Source: Spirometra erinaceieuropaei
Taxonomy: Eukaryota; Platyhelminthes; Cestoda; Diphyllobothriidea; Diphyllobothriidae
Length of the DNA stretch: 64,000 nucleotides
Direction: 5' to 3'
NCBI GenBank assembly: GCA_902702965.1
Contig: CACRXP010000031.1
Span: 712,869 to 776,868, forward strand
The notes under the pieces: generated by a model
Databases searched by the model: none
Seen by the model: the letters and a program-made list of their open reading frames with translations, nothing else
What the model was told of the DNA's origin: nothing
Program-made: the position numbers and the translations under genes
Part shown: piece after piece, positions 12,341-23,164 of the stretch
Numbering within the stretch: the stretch's first letter is position 1
Layout: each line of letters opens with the position of its first letter

Positions 12341-14791
12341 TTCGCAGAAACTCGGGAAATGTTCTTCTAAACCGCTATTTCTACGGGTTAAGTTAGTCAA
12401 TTATCACATGACATTCGAAATTGTAAATTCCCCCTCTTTAGCGCCACCCACAGCCTGGCGCGCTTTTGTTCACAAATGCTGGTCAAAAAATGTATCTTCT
12501 TAATTAATCTATTTCATTTATCAGCTGACGTATCGTAGGACAAACAATAGTGCCCGATAGAAAATAAGTCATCAGTACGTTAATTATAAAGAAAAAAAAT
12601 CTCGTTTAGAAAGCGTTTTTCAAGGGTTTGCTTCGTAATTCGAAAACGTGGCAAAAATTCTTAACCAATTTACGGAGATTTGTCGTCCGGTGTATCTTGG
12701 AAATCTTGGACAAAAAGTGCGTCTCAGCCGTTTTTGGCTGCAAAATGACTACGCAAATTGAGACTATGAATTTAAGTTTAATTGGGTTTTGTGTTCATTC
12801 AAGAGATTCAGGCATTGGACTGCTAAGTCACCAGAAGGTGGGGATCGCATCTACATGCAGGTGTTCGAGATCCACATACAAATCTTTCGTGTCGTGTGTG
12901 AGTTTGACTTGGTTCTCGCGTGCAAGGGCCATTTTAGATCACACTGTCAACAAAATCCTGCAGACATCTCATAATACATTATAAATACAATAACATATTT
13001 GAAGTGACAATTTAAGTCCGTTTAAGTTGTGGCAAAACCTTGGCATAGCTGCTTTACAGTAATGTCTGTCTTCTCAGTCCTAGGAAACGTTCAGACATCG
13101 CTTAGAGTTCCAGGTATTGCAGCAACACGTGCAATTACTTGTGCGATTAACAGTTCGACATGCGCTACTACTCGGGCATATCTTGGAGCATATGCCTTTA
13201 GCATGCAGCGATAAATATCAGACTAGGTGGACAGGAAAGGATACTGATTAGGAGTTATCCCTAAGGTCAGCGACTAGTAACCGCCACACAGTCGCCCATA
13301 GCCAAGCTTTACTGGAACGAGATGGAGGAGCGATGCGCAATATCCATTGGACTCTCTGATGATGCCGAGTTCAAACGCATGCTCGACGTCTGCCTCAGAA
13401 ATTCTTAAATGGCCCGGAGCAAGACGAATTGGTCGGCAAGATTCGAGAGGTTAAGAGGAGGAGATGCGGTGGGTGACTGTTTATTTGATGTCTACTTCTC
13501 GAACTGAGGGGTTGATCAGACGGGGAACTGCCTGCGGAGTGAATGGCAGGGAAAGTCAGAGGTAGGCATAACGTTGCGAGAGTTGTGGCACGAGTTCATT
13601 TCAGACTGACAACGGCCACAACGGGGTAATGATGCTGTCGGTGAATCGGCGATTCTCTAAATCAACTATTGCGTTGCTGAACTTTAGGTAGAAAACCGTC
13701 CATAAGTAACGCCTGACATTATAACATAAAGGGAAGACGTAAGACTGCTGTTCGCAAGGCGTGAATAATTTTTTGGCTGGTTAGGTCAACGAGATAAAAT
13801 TGTCCATACCAGAAGTCAGAGTAGATGGATGCGACGGCTGCAAATGCGAAAGATGCTTCTATGCCACGGTTACTGGCAGTTAGATAAACCGGCTCAAATA
13901 CAGAGGTAACTCTGCGCGTTTTGGGAAATTTCCATGATGAAATCATTTAACTTTTCCACATGTATCCTGCGAATTTTATTTTGAGCATGCATCCGGGCTT
14001 GTATATGACCCCTCTTGCTTATGCTCATTATCTCCAGAAGCATGAACAGAGAAACCCAACCTGCTAGGCACTCTAATATTAATCACATTCATTATATCCT
14101 CGTTATGCTGCGATATTTACGATCCTAATTTTTCCGACAATGTAAAGCCATGAAGTCAAATATTTTGTGCCTTATCCTCTTCACAGTAGAGTAGAAAGAT
14201 GACTACTTAAAAAAGCCGAGTTAGTGATTTGGTCTTGTAAGTTGCAGACATCGTTGATTCATCTAAAATCTCTACCCTGCCAACACATGGCCCCGGGGGC
14301 CAGACGGGGGTAGACGGAGCTAGGCCCCGTCCAAATTTCCATCCTTTCTAATCACGTCATTCTGCATTAATTTGGACTGTTTGAGCTTTATTATCGTGAA
14401 ATATAAGACTTTTAATTTGTTTAATATGGTTTCAGTCGTATAACATCGAGAGAAATTCATGTTTCACGAAGGCCAATATTGGCCTTGTTTAAGTCGGTCA
14501 TGTACCCACGTGGAGGGCACTTTTACGCTGACAGTGTGCACACCTGATCCATACAGCTGCTTGACTCCTGATTCTTCCTTGGCTCTTTCTGACTGCAGTA
14601 CGTTATTCATTTACTTATATATTTCGTCAATGCGATGCAATATGTCATTGTAATAAGTAAATGCTTTATTTTAGTCTCCAGAATCGTAATTTAAGTTATT
14701 TATAAGAATGGCACGTAATCTGACGGCTTGAGTGTACTATATAGCGGTCTAATATATGTTAATGGTATTTATATGTTAATTCTAAGCAAAT
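12341..14791. other. Non-coding stretch, no recognised gene
   Basis: ORFs at 12.6-13.0 kb (118 aa) and 13.03-13.21 kb are open but lack splice support, domains or paralogues. The block at about 13.25-13.7 kb is richer in G than its neighbours and has no identified content. A GC-rich patch (ggccccgggggcc, near 14289) stands out in AT-rich DNA. The final part leads into the CACTA-like element, whose terminal inverted repeat I could not locate. Confidence 0.4.
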
Positions 14792-16761
14792 ATGGAAAGA
14801 AAATACTGGGGACTTCATCGCAGTACAATGCACAACATGACTAAGCGGGCGAAGATGGCGTACTATGCCGCCACCGATGACCCCTCGCTCCCATCTACGT
14901 CATCCCTCGTAACGGAGTCGTCCCCCGAACCATCGATGCCGCACCTTAGCCCTGATGTGAGCATTGGTAGGTGTTGAATGGTATGCTATAAGACGATGTA
15001 GACGATGACCAGGTTGCAGATGACAGCTCGAACCCGTTCAGTGGCAATTGCTTCTTGACAGACTTGAGGGAATTCTGCTTAAGTGTCCAACTACCGCAGG
15101 CAACATTCAAGTTGTTGTTCCAATTTTTGCGGAAATACCACCCAGAGGTGCCCAAGGACCCGCGAACTCTCATGCAGACACCGCGAGCATGCGTTACTGA
15201 GTCCCTCTCTAACGGCAGCTACGTCCACCTGGGCCTTAAACGCGGTCTGTTAGATGAGCTTCAACTTCGACCGTCGGCTTTGTTCCCGAAAATACGGGTT
15301 CAACTCCACATTGACGGAATGAAGCTATTTAAAGGGTCTGGCCAGTGTCTATGGCCAATCCTCGGTCGAGTCAGCTATCCTGTCCGTGGACTGCCGTTTG
15401 TTGTTGGAGTGTTCTCTGGTTCCGGCAAGCCTGAGCCTTTGGATGTATTTCTTGGCCAGTGCATCTCAGAACTGAAGGATATTCTGACCAGCGGACTTCA
15501 GGTCCCGGATACGGACGCTGTAGTTAGAGTTGAGCTGGCCAACGTCATCTGCGACACACCTGCTCGGTCCTACGTCCGGCAAGTAAAAGCGCATAATGGC
15601 TATTACGGCTGCGACAGGTAATTGCTATAATCGACGAAAATGTAATCCTCCTAGGTGTTGTCATATGGGTAGGTCCGTGGCATGATCTTCCCCGTACACA
15701 GCGGGCGTCTGCGGGATGACAGGTCATTCCGCACGAGAAGTCAGGAGCAGCACCATAAAGGCACCTCACCTTTCGAGGACTTGCCTATTGATATGGTTGC
15801 TACGTTTCCAATTGACTACATGCATCTCGTTTGTCTTGGTGTCACGCGGAAGCTCCTACATATGTGGCGGCTTGCAACGGGGAAACAGTCAATTACTATT
15901 AATGAGTCTATTAAACAATGCAGTCAATGTCTGCCTGCTGAATTTTCCCGCAAGTGCAGACCTCTTGACTGTCTTGAATACTGGAAGGCTGCAGAATACC
16001 GGCAGTTCCTACTGTACATCGGTCCTGTAGTCCTAGCTAACCATCTCGATTCCTCCCATTATGAACATTTCCTTCTTTTGTTTGTTGCCGTTTTTATATT
16101 TTCCCATCCCATTTTGCATAAGTCCCTCATTGATTTTGGACGTATGCTATTAGTTAAATTTGTTTCTGATTTCCCGATCTTGTACAGTCCTGCAGATCTT
16201 GTTTATAATGTTCATTGTTTAGTCCACCTCCATGAGGACGTTAGTCGTTTTGGAGTTTTGGACAATTTTTCTGCCTACCCTTTCGAATCTTTTTTACAAA
16301 CCCTTCGCGGTACCATCAAGGGTCCAAGTAATGTAGCCGCACAGGTGTACAAACGTTATTCTGAGAGACGTTTGCCTGAGTTGCCAACTAGCTCACTGCT
16401 GTTGGACGACGATGAGGGGGTACCACGGTCGTTTCAGTTGCAGCGCAGGTCGACCGCTATTCTTCACAATGGCTACGTACTGTCCACTGAGGCGCCTGAT
16501 AACGTCGTGCTTATTGGTGAGCGACCGTGCGTACTGACATCTGTGTCGGTTTCCCAAATAACATACCGCCCCTTCGAGGACTGCGCGGACCTTTTTACCA
16601 CTTCTGTTTCTTCTTCCCGTTTGTTTATTTTCAAAGCCTCCCGTTTTTCCAGTAGCACCAACACTGCCTCCCTTAGTGACATTACTTGTAAATATGTTTC
16701 TTTCAATGTTGACGATATGTTTTACCTAATCCCCCTGTTGCACACCTTCCATCTACAATGA
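14792..16761 (+). pseudogene. CACTA (EnSpm)-like transposase, probably frameshifted
   Basis: Three pieces join: exon 1 14792-14966, a 26-bp intron 14967-14992 (gtaggt...taag), exon 2 14993-15617, a 37-bp intron 15618-15654 (gtaatt...ctag), then 15655-16761. The first junction keeps frame. After the second the frame gives GCDRCCHMGR and then runs into TGA; a one-base shift near 15670 restores the long downstream frame starting around MIFPVHSGR. Family hallmarks: LHIDGMKLFKGSG (first Asp), VICDTPARSYV (second Asp), KAHNGYYGCDRC (zinc-ligand-like HxG-x2-GCxxC), RDDRSFRTRSQEQHHKGTSP and FPIDYMHLVCLGVTRKLL. These resemble animal CACTA/CMC transposases such as those described from schistosomes. It acts in the nucleus on its own terminal repeats, which were not found here. 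The frameshift could be a mutation or a sequence error. Confidence 0.72.
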
Positions 16762-16801
16762 CTTAATTTCCACGTCCATCCCCCATCAACAAAACCTCTC
16801 T

Positions 16802-17026
16802 GCAGATGTTTTCGGTTGTCCAGTTTGTGTGCGATGACTCATTGGCCGTTGTTGCCAACTCCTGATTGCTTGGGGATAACTTAGTTGCCTGGCCAAAGGA
16901 CCGGGAATTGCAGCGTCTGTTGGAGGCCAGTCGACGGCCAACGGACGTCGTGAGTATACTCACGACTGCAGACAGCCGGCAACTAGTCTGGGCACTCAAA
17001 TGTTCACGAAACAACAAAACAGCATA
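16802..17026 (+). pseudogene. Companion ORF downstream of the CACTA-like transposase, with internal TGA
   Basis: The frame from the ATG at 16806 reads FSVVQFVCDDSLAVVANS, a TGA, then GDNLVAWPKDRELQRLLEAS and ends at a TGA near 17026. A tryptophan (TGG) in place of the internal TGA would give one 73-residue ORF. The opening pattern (VVxFxxDxSxAVV) and the WP after it are like the N-terminal segment of proteins that often precede DUF4806/BEN-type domains in animals; that likeness is from memory. A polypyrimidine stretch and ctctctgcag precede the ATG, so it may be an exon. It could be a second gene of the transposon or an unrelated host fragment. Confidence 0.35.
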
Positions 17027-17605
17027 CTGAAACCCTGTTGAGATTTGTGGTTCTTTTAATCGAGAAGGAGGATACTCTGATGTAAGCGAAAAACGCCAAC
17101 AAATTAAAAATTATGCGCGACTATCAAGACGATAACCCAGCTCTTGGGCAAGACGGAAGTTTTTAAATTGAGTCTCTTCGCTGAAAACGACTGTCCTTCA
17201 CCAAAACGTGGATTATAAAACGCCTTTCTGACAACGATCCTCCAGCTATCGCCATCGATACTCCTATCGTTCGATCAGAATAAACTTCAGCAAAAACGGT
17301 CTATCTGTCGGAAATCTCGGCTTGTCTACAGGGCCTACCCATCCAATACACCGTCTCAAATTGCTCACCGAAGTTAGGAGCAACATCTACGATAAGGCTG
17401 AGTCGATATTTCTACACTGCTTGCTGTGCTGCTTAAATTCGGACAACTCGAGTTGTCTCACTTTACCATAGATTTACCTGAAAAAAGCGTTCCCTGGAAA
17501 TTTTCGGCGTATCCAGCATAAGCATAGGCAGTGTCCACAGTTGCGCCTTAAGAAATAGCTTGTTATTCCTGCAGATTTGTCCGTTTTGCATAAGTCCACT
17601 ACATA

Positions 17606-20600
17606 ATGACGATTTGCGCAGCCACACAAAATGTTGCGCTGCATGACGGAGTCGAACCACCGACCATCGACATCTCAGTCGCGCACGCTAACCCCCCGGC
17701 CACCGCGGCACTACGGCGGGCGATGTCGCAAAGTTTACTTGATAGTAAATGCGTGCCGCATACCGATCGATTTTGCAGTGGATGCGAGATATTGGCCGGC
17801 AAAATCAACCGCCTTGAGGAAGAGATGGAAAAGATGAAAACCCTTCTACAATGTAAACTAGACACACTTAACGATGCGAATGTACCTGTTGGACGAATAA
17901 CTAGAAGTAGGGCCAAAGGACGTCGCACAAAAAATACGCCATCAACACCTTCTGCAGCTGTCACGGCACACCCAGCACAAACACATAAAATACAAGACGA
18001 CAACAACCAGCGAATCAACGATAAAAAACCAGAGGAAAAAAAGAAATCGTGCAGCAAAAAGGTCGAAGGACATGAACAGCAGATTCCGAGGAATGCCTCC
18101 AAAGAACCGGAACCAGGGACGTCGGCGTCCGTGTCGCCCATCACGGGAAATGACATGGATCCTAAAACCCTCAACCTATCGCAAAAAACTTCCGACTTTG
18201 ATGAAAATGCCAACAAATCAGAGACGAATGAGGATATTAATCGACTGCAGTTTATATCCTCGTCAGATCATGGCAACCACATATTGCCTATATCGGAGCA
18301 CGAAACCACTGTGTTCTCGAGAGTGTCGCCGGTCAGAGGACAATGTCTGATTATTCAGGGACTTCCCGAATCCACAGCTGGTGCCTCCAAAGAGGGGGTC
18401 TCGGCAGACCTGCAACTCTTCCAATGCCAACTCAACGAACTTCTGCGCCCCAATGAGGAAGTTTCGGTTCTCAAGGCCTTTAGGCTTGGAAAGCGCTCAA
18501 TCGATATATCAGAGCACTCACGTCCCCGACCACTCAAGATTGTGTTAGCCAACCAAGAACAAGTAGGACTTATTCTCTCACGACGTTTCCGAATCAAAAA
18601 CACCAACCGCGGCGTTTTTTTTTCAGCCGGACTACACACCGGCAGAGAGAATAAAACGTCGACAATTAGTTCTGGAACTGAGAACAAGGTTGCAGAATGG
18701 CGAGACGGATCTTGTGATCTACAACAACCAGATAGTGCAGCGCCCTCCCCTAATCCGTTGGACCGAACCGATCCGGATGAGGGCATAGTAGCTTCCTTAA
18801 ATGGGATCACAAGCGGCACCATAATCAAACGCCCCAAAACTCTGAAACTAACATTTTTTTACACCAACGTGCAGAGTATATTGCCCAAGTTAGACGAACT
18901 GAAGATCCACATCTGTGACCTTTCCCCTGACATTGTCTCTTTGACAGAAACCTGGCTGTCTGAAAACGTGGATGACCGCGAATTAATGCTACCAGGATTT
19001 CAGCGGTTTCGAAGAGACAGGAGAGAGCGTCAGGGAGGAGGAATCGTCACGTACGTAAAACACGGCCTGCTTGTGTCAGAAAAAACAGAACAGTTTGCCT
19101 GCAGCGCCGAGACTATCTGGCTCACTATAAGGGTACCAGGATCATATAGCCTTAAAGTTCTGACCGTCTATCGACCACCGAGGAGTGACGCCGAGGCTGA
19201 CGCTCGTCTTTTAGAGGAGCTAGGACGATTTGCTCTCCGGCCTGACGTCCTAATCATGGGCGACTTCAATGCACCGCTCATTGATTGGAGTTCACTATAC
19301 GCGTGCGGCCCAGAACTAGCTTTCGACCTACGCTTCTTGGACATGGCACTCAGGTCATTTCTCACACAGCACGTCCTATTTCCCACGAGGGTCCGTGAGG
19401 GGCAGCAGTCAAACTGCTTGGACCTGGTGCTCACGAAATCGATGGACAGCATAGATGAGGCACAATGTCTGCCTCCCTTAGGTCGAAGCGATCACGTTGT
19501 ACTTCAATGGGACTATTCAATCTTTTCCGTGCCTGAACAGCCCACCAAAATTAGAAGAAATATTTGGCGTGGGGACTTCGATCAAATGAAGGCCGAAATC
19601 AACAATACGGACTGGGAATCAGCGTTTTCCGGAAATATAGAGGAGGATTGGAAATGGTTCAGTGAATTATTGCATGCTCTCCTGGCAAACCACTGCCCGC
19701 TTTCACGGAAGGGGCTAAACAAACGACCCCGGTGGCTGACCCAGGCGTTAAAAAAGGAAATAAATAAAAAACATAGATTGTGGCAGAAGTCTCTTACTGA
19801 TGGGACTCCTGTATCCATAAACGCATACAAAATACAGAGGAACTTAGTCAAGCGGCTGACCCTCAGGACACGGCAAAACTTTGAAAAAGACCTATTGAAT
19901 CGTGCTATGGAAAATCCAAAATTATTCTACAGCTACATAAGAAGCAGCACACGAAACAGAGATCCAATCCCCCTCCTGAAGACTAGCGGAGACGTAGAGA
20001 TTAGTGAGGATGGAGAAAAAGCTGAGCACTTTTCACAATTTTTTAAATCCATCTTTACTAGTGAAAGTCCATTTACTCCCCCCGACTACGACTTCGATGA
20101 GGGTCCAAAAATTGAGTCTGTGTCTTTTGATGAAGCGACGGTTCGCAAAGAGCTAATGACGCTAAATGAGTCGAAATCACCAGGTCCAGACGACATACCG
20201 CCTAAGTTACTGAAGGAGCTCGCTGACGAACTAGCCAAACCATTGTCCATGCTTTTCCAAGCCTCGTTCGAAGCCGGCGGCTTGCCCGCCGACTGGAAAT
20301 CTGCGCGGATCACACCACTGCATAAAGGAGGCAGCAAGGCCTCTGCAAACAATTACAGGCCAATTAGCCTCACTTCCATCTGCTGCAAACTCATGGAGAA
20401 AATAATCAAGCGAGAGCTGATGCGCTTCCTAGAGCAGCATAATTTAGTATCTGAGGCGCAGCATGGGTTTCGTAGTGGCAGGTCTTGCGTGACTAACCTG
20501 CTCAACTGTTTGGAACGTTGGACTCGGTCAGTTGATGAAGGCAGTGCGCTGCATGTGGTCTATATCGACTTTAAAAAGGCATTTGATAGTGTCCCAAATC

Positions 20601-21634
20601 AGCGACTCCTGCACAAACTGAGCCGAACAGGCGTTAGGGGTAACCTCTTAAAATGGATTCAAAGCTTCCTGTTAGACCGTTGTCAAACTGTCCATGTCGG
20701 TGGCCAGAAGTCGACGGAGGTTGCCGTTGAAAGCGGTGTTCCCCAAGGCTCAGTTCTTGGCCCTACTTTGTTCATCATTTACGTCAACGATTGCGTGAGT
20801 GAACTGGATTGTGGTGTCGCCATGTTTGCGGATGACATTAAGCTCTGGAGCGTCATTCGAACTGCAGATGACGAAGAGCATCTGCAGGCGAACCTAAATC
20901 GACTCCAACAGTGGTCAAAGGTCTGGCTTCTGCCGTTCAACGAGAAAAAGTGTAATGTTCTACGAGTCGGCGGAGCTCGCTCTCCGAACCATATGGCCTA
21001 CTGCCTAAATGGTATACCACTGCAAGAAGCGGACTCGCAGAAGGACTTGGGAGTATGGATTACGACCTCGCTCAAACCCTCGCTGCACTGCACGAAGATA
21101 GCCAAGTCTGCAATGTCAGTCCTCTACCTTGTCAAGCGGGCTTTCTCTGCCTTTGACAAAGACTGCTTCACTAAAGTCTTTCGAACTTTTGTGCGTCCGC
21201 AACTAGAATTTGCTATCCAAGCTTGGAGACCCTGGACCGCGAAGGACCTCAGCATCCTTGAAAGGGTTCAAAGGCGTGCAACGAAACTTGTGGCAGGACA
21301 GGGTTCACTACCATATGCAACGCGGTTAGCTAACCTTCATCTCTTTCCCTTGAGTTACAGGCAGTTACGGGGTGACCTGATACAAGTCTTCCGTATCATA
21401 CGCGGTCAGGACTGCAGCTTCGTACCGGGTGACTTCTTCGAGTTAGCAACCACCACAAATCTACGAGGCCATCCATTCAAACTACGTGTGACAGGGGCCA
21501 GACTGGACACACGAAAGTTCTTCTTCTCCAACAGAGTGGTAGAAGCCTGGAATGCCCTGCCTGGGGATGTCGTTATGTCTGCTTCCGTCGAGGTTTTTAA
21601 GAGGAAGCTGGATTTGTGTAGCAGTGTGCACTAA
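17606..21634 (+). CDS. LINE polyprotein: ORF1-like domain, APE endonuclease and reverse transcriptase (1342 aa)
   Basis: Residues 1-36 are encoded by DNA resembling an antisense tRNA-derived SINE head. A CxxC-type segment (CVPHTDRFCSGC, about 49-60) and a short coiled coil (about 62-87) follow, then a basic, low-complexity stretch. An ORF1p-like domain (CLIIQGLPES to the RPRPLKIVLANQEQ region) covers about 240-340. The APE-type endonuclease runs from about 412 to 635 (FYTNVQS, SLTETWL, MGDFNAP, GRSDHVVLQ). The reverse transcriptase has NNYRPISLTSICCKL, YIDFKKAFDSV (about 986), GVPQGSVLGP (about 1043) and FADD at 1074-1077, all catalytic Asp present. The C-terminal region (YRQLRGDLIQVFRI, RGHPFKLR, FFFSNRVVEAWNALP) is typical of CR1-like elements. 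No stop interrupts the frame. The ORF1-ORF2 fusion depends on a nine-T run at 18615-18623. The enzyme would act at nicked target DNA in the nucleus. Confidence 0.85.
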   Translation: MTICAATQNVALHDGVEPPTIDISVAHANPPATAALRRAMSQSLLDSKCVPHTDRFCSGCEILAGKINRLEEEMEKMKTLLQCKLDTLNDANVPVGRITRSRAKGRRTKNTPSTPSAAVTAHPAQTHKIQDDNNQRINDKKPEEKKKSCSKKVEGHEQQIPRNASKEPEPGTSASVSPITGNDMDPKTLNLSQKTSDFDENANKSETNEDINRLQFISSSDHGNHILPISEHETTVFSRVSPVRGQCLIIQGLPESTAGASKEGVSADLQLFQCQLNELLRPNEEVSVLKAFRLGKRSIDISEHSRPRPLKIVLANQEQVGLILSRRFRIKNTNRGVFFSAGLHTGRENKTSTISSGTENKVAEWRDGSCDLQQPDSAAPSPNPLDRTDPDEGIVASLNGITSGTIIKRPKTLKLTFFYTNVQSILPKLDELKIHICDLSPDIVSLTETWLSENVDDRELMLPGFQRFRRDRRERQGGGIVTYVKHGLLVSEKTEQFACSAETIWLTIRVPGSYSLKVLTVYRPPRSDAEADARLLEELGRFALRPDVLIMGDFNAPLIDWSSLYACGPELAFDLRFLDMALRSFLTQHVLFPTRVREGQQSNCLDLVLTKSMDSIDEAQCLPPLGRSDHVVLQWDYSIFSVPEQPTKIRRNIWRGDFDQMKAEINNTDWESAFSGNIEEDWKWFSELLHALLANHCPLSRKGLNKRPRWLTQALKKEINKKHRLWQKSLTDGTPVSINAYKIQRNLVKRLTLRTRQNFEKDLLNRAMENPKLFYSYIRSSTRNRDPIPLLKTSGDVEISEDGEKAEHFSQFFKSIFTSESPFTPPDYDFDEGPKIESVSFDEATVRKELMTLNESKSPGPDDIPPKLLKELADELAKPLSMLFQASFEAGGLPADWKSARITPLHKGGSKASANNYRPISLTSICCKLMEKIIKRELMRFLEQHNLVSEAQHGFRSGRSCVTNLLNCLERWTRSVDEGSALHVVYIDFKKAFDSVPNQRLLHKLSRTGVRGNLLKWIQSFLLDRCQTVHVGGQKSTEVAVESGVPQGSVLGPTLFIIYVNDCVSELDCGVAMFADDIKLWSVIRTADDEEHLQANLNRLQQWSKVWLLPFNEKKCNVLRVGGARSPNHMAYCLNGIPLQEADSQKDLGVWITTSLKPSLHCTKIAKSAMSVLYLVKRAFSAFDKDCFTKVFRTFVRPQLEFAIQAWRPWTAKDLSILERVQRRATKLVAGQGSLPYATRLANLHLFPLSYRQLRGDLIQVFRIIRGQDCSFVPGDFFELATTTNLRGHPFKLRVTGARLDTRKFFFSNRVVEAWNALPGDVVMSASVEVFKRKLDLCSSVH
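17641..17715 (-). other. tRNA-like (SINE head-like) sequence antisense within the LINE ORF start
   Basis: On the minus strand this reads as a degenerate tRNA. It has an acceptor-side gccgcggtgg, a D-arm region with gttagcgtgcgcgac, a possible anticodon stem (CGAC paired with GTCG around a six-base loop) and a T-arm with ggtggttcgactcc, a near-perfect B box. It lies inside the plus-strand coding frame and supplies about 25 residues of the ORF N-terminus. A working tRNA is unlikely, because the variable region and anticodon loop are off and no 3' end or terminator was seen. Confidence 0.45.
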
Positions 21635-21983
21635 ATTACCACCCCGATCTCTGTAACCTCGACAAATTTCGTTATTATAATACTACTTGCTATATTTCAG
21701 TAACATTTTAAATCGAACCTATTATTGTACCAACCCATCGCATACGCTTACTGACATTCACATATGCTAATTTTGTCCCCGGACATATTATTTATTTCGC
21801 TGCACTCGAAACGACAGCTCTACAACTGCTCGTACCACTAAAATTCGAGACAGTTTGTTTGTCTGTACAGACCTGACGCTTTTCCGATTATTTGTTACTT
21901 TATGATACCTTTTCGAGTTTTTGAGATTTTGCAGTTGTTTGTAAAATAGGGAGTTCAAAGGTGAAGACCCACATTTCCCTCAA

Positions 21984-22010
21984 TAAACTGAACTGAAACT
22001 GAACTGAACT
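21984..22010 (+). repeat. LINE 3' tail microsatellite (aactga units)
   Basis: About four imperfect aactga units close the LINE 3'UTR. Such short tandem tails mark the 3' end of CR1-like elements. The related truncated copy ends instead with tactgatactgatact at 39157-39174. Confidence 0.7.
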
Positions 22011-23164
22011 TTGGTTAACCTGCCAACAGTGGGTTTTATAGAGTTGTTAAGAGGATAAGGCTAAGTAGCATCTTCACAAGGGCATAAGAAGTAGTAATTC
22101 GAAATGTCACGCATCAGCTGATTGCCATGGTGAGACTTACGTTTAGGCATAATTTACGGGTTAAGTCCTCAGCTTATCTTTAAAAAATGACAACCGATGT
22201 ACTAAATTGCGTTTTCGAGTAGGCAGAATTAATTGGCCGAGTTTGAATGGTAAGCATAGTGTGAATTAATGGTTGGAAAATCACAGCAATTATAACCGCC
22301 CAACAGACGTGCGTTTTTCGGATTAATCTTAAATGTAATTGCAAATTAAAATTTAATTAATAGAAATCGGACATAAACGATATTGTATTCATTAAGTAGG
22401 AAACGAAATTTTTGACTGTCCGGCTTTCCTTGTTTTCATTTTTTAAGACTTATAATGTATATAAAATTGCCCAACATCTGTACGTTTAGTAATATTTCTC
22501 ATGGAACATACGCCAAATTCAATTTAAATGAAGCTATTTTGGTTCTTTTGGTGTTTGTATAATGTTACAAATAACTGCAGGTCTACCTACATAAATTTTG
22601 CTCTCCTACTAGCATCTAAGCGCAAAATCACATACTCAGTTCTCATGCTTAAATTTTGTCTCTCTAGAGTTTCTGTTTAATTATGTTTAAGTCCATCCCT
22701 TGAATACGTCATATTACTAACTGAAACAACCGCCACCCGCAAATATTTTTCCACATCCTTGACTCAGACGGCGTGAAACTGTCTACTTTCCTCAAGGAGC
22801 AAGAACTTGTGCTAAGGCGTGACACCACCTTGAAGTCAAACGTGGTCATTCTGCGCCGATCTGCTAGTTAGGCTAAACTTGAGCCATGTTAACTAATAAA
22901 ACTACACACGTTTGCGTTTGGTTAACTGGCTGATCTGTCGGACAGCGGGTGATAAGCGACAAGTGACAAGCTAGCCAGATTTGCAAGCTGCCTTGTATAG
23001 GCTCAATCGAATACGGCAGGCGGGTGCATCTGTAACAGCATAAGGCCTCCCAGAGAATGATTGCAGCAATGCAGATAGGCCTTGGTCCTATAGAATTAAC
23101 GGCTAAGGCAAATAATCTTATTCGGTATTAAGTGTTCCTGGACTTCATGAACTGTAGGTCGTGC
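22011..23164. other. AT-rich non-coding stretch
   Basis: No open frame of note, no RNA gene and no structured repeat recognised. The last part approaches the left edge of the 23.2-26.5 kb copy of the segmental duplication. Confidence 0.45.

Larger units (their letters stand above)
17040..22010 (+). mobile_element. CR1-type non-LTR retrotransposon, apparently near full length
   Basis: The element comprises a possible 5' region (start not exactly defined), one long ORF at 17606-21634, a 3'UTR of about 375 bp and a short tandem tail of aactga units ending at about 22010. A 5'-truncated relative at 38372-39174 shares the C-terminal coding part and the 3'UTR motif tttccct. Simple-repeat tails instead of poly(A) are typical of the CR1 group. 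No target-site duplication could be recognised. It directly follows the CACTA-like region, so one may have inserted beside or into the other. Confidence 0.75.

Noticed and set aside
17599..18216. 205-aa minus-strand ORF opposite the LINE start
   Set aside because: Antisense shadow of the LINE coding frame.
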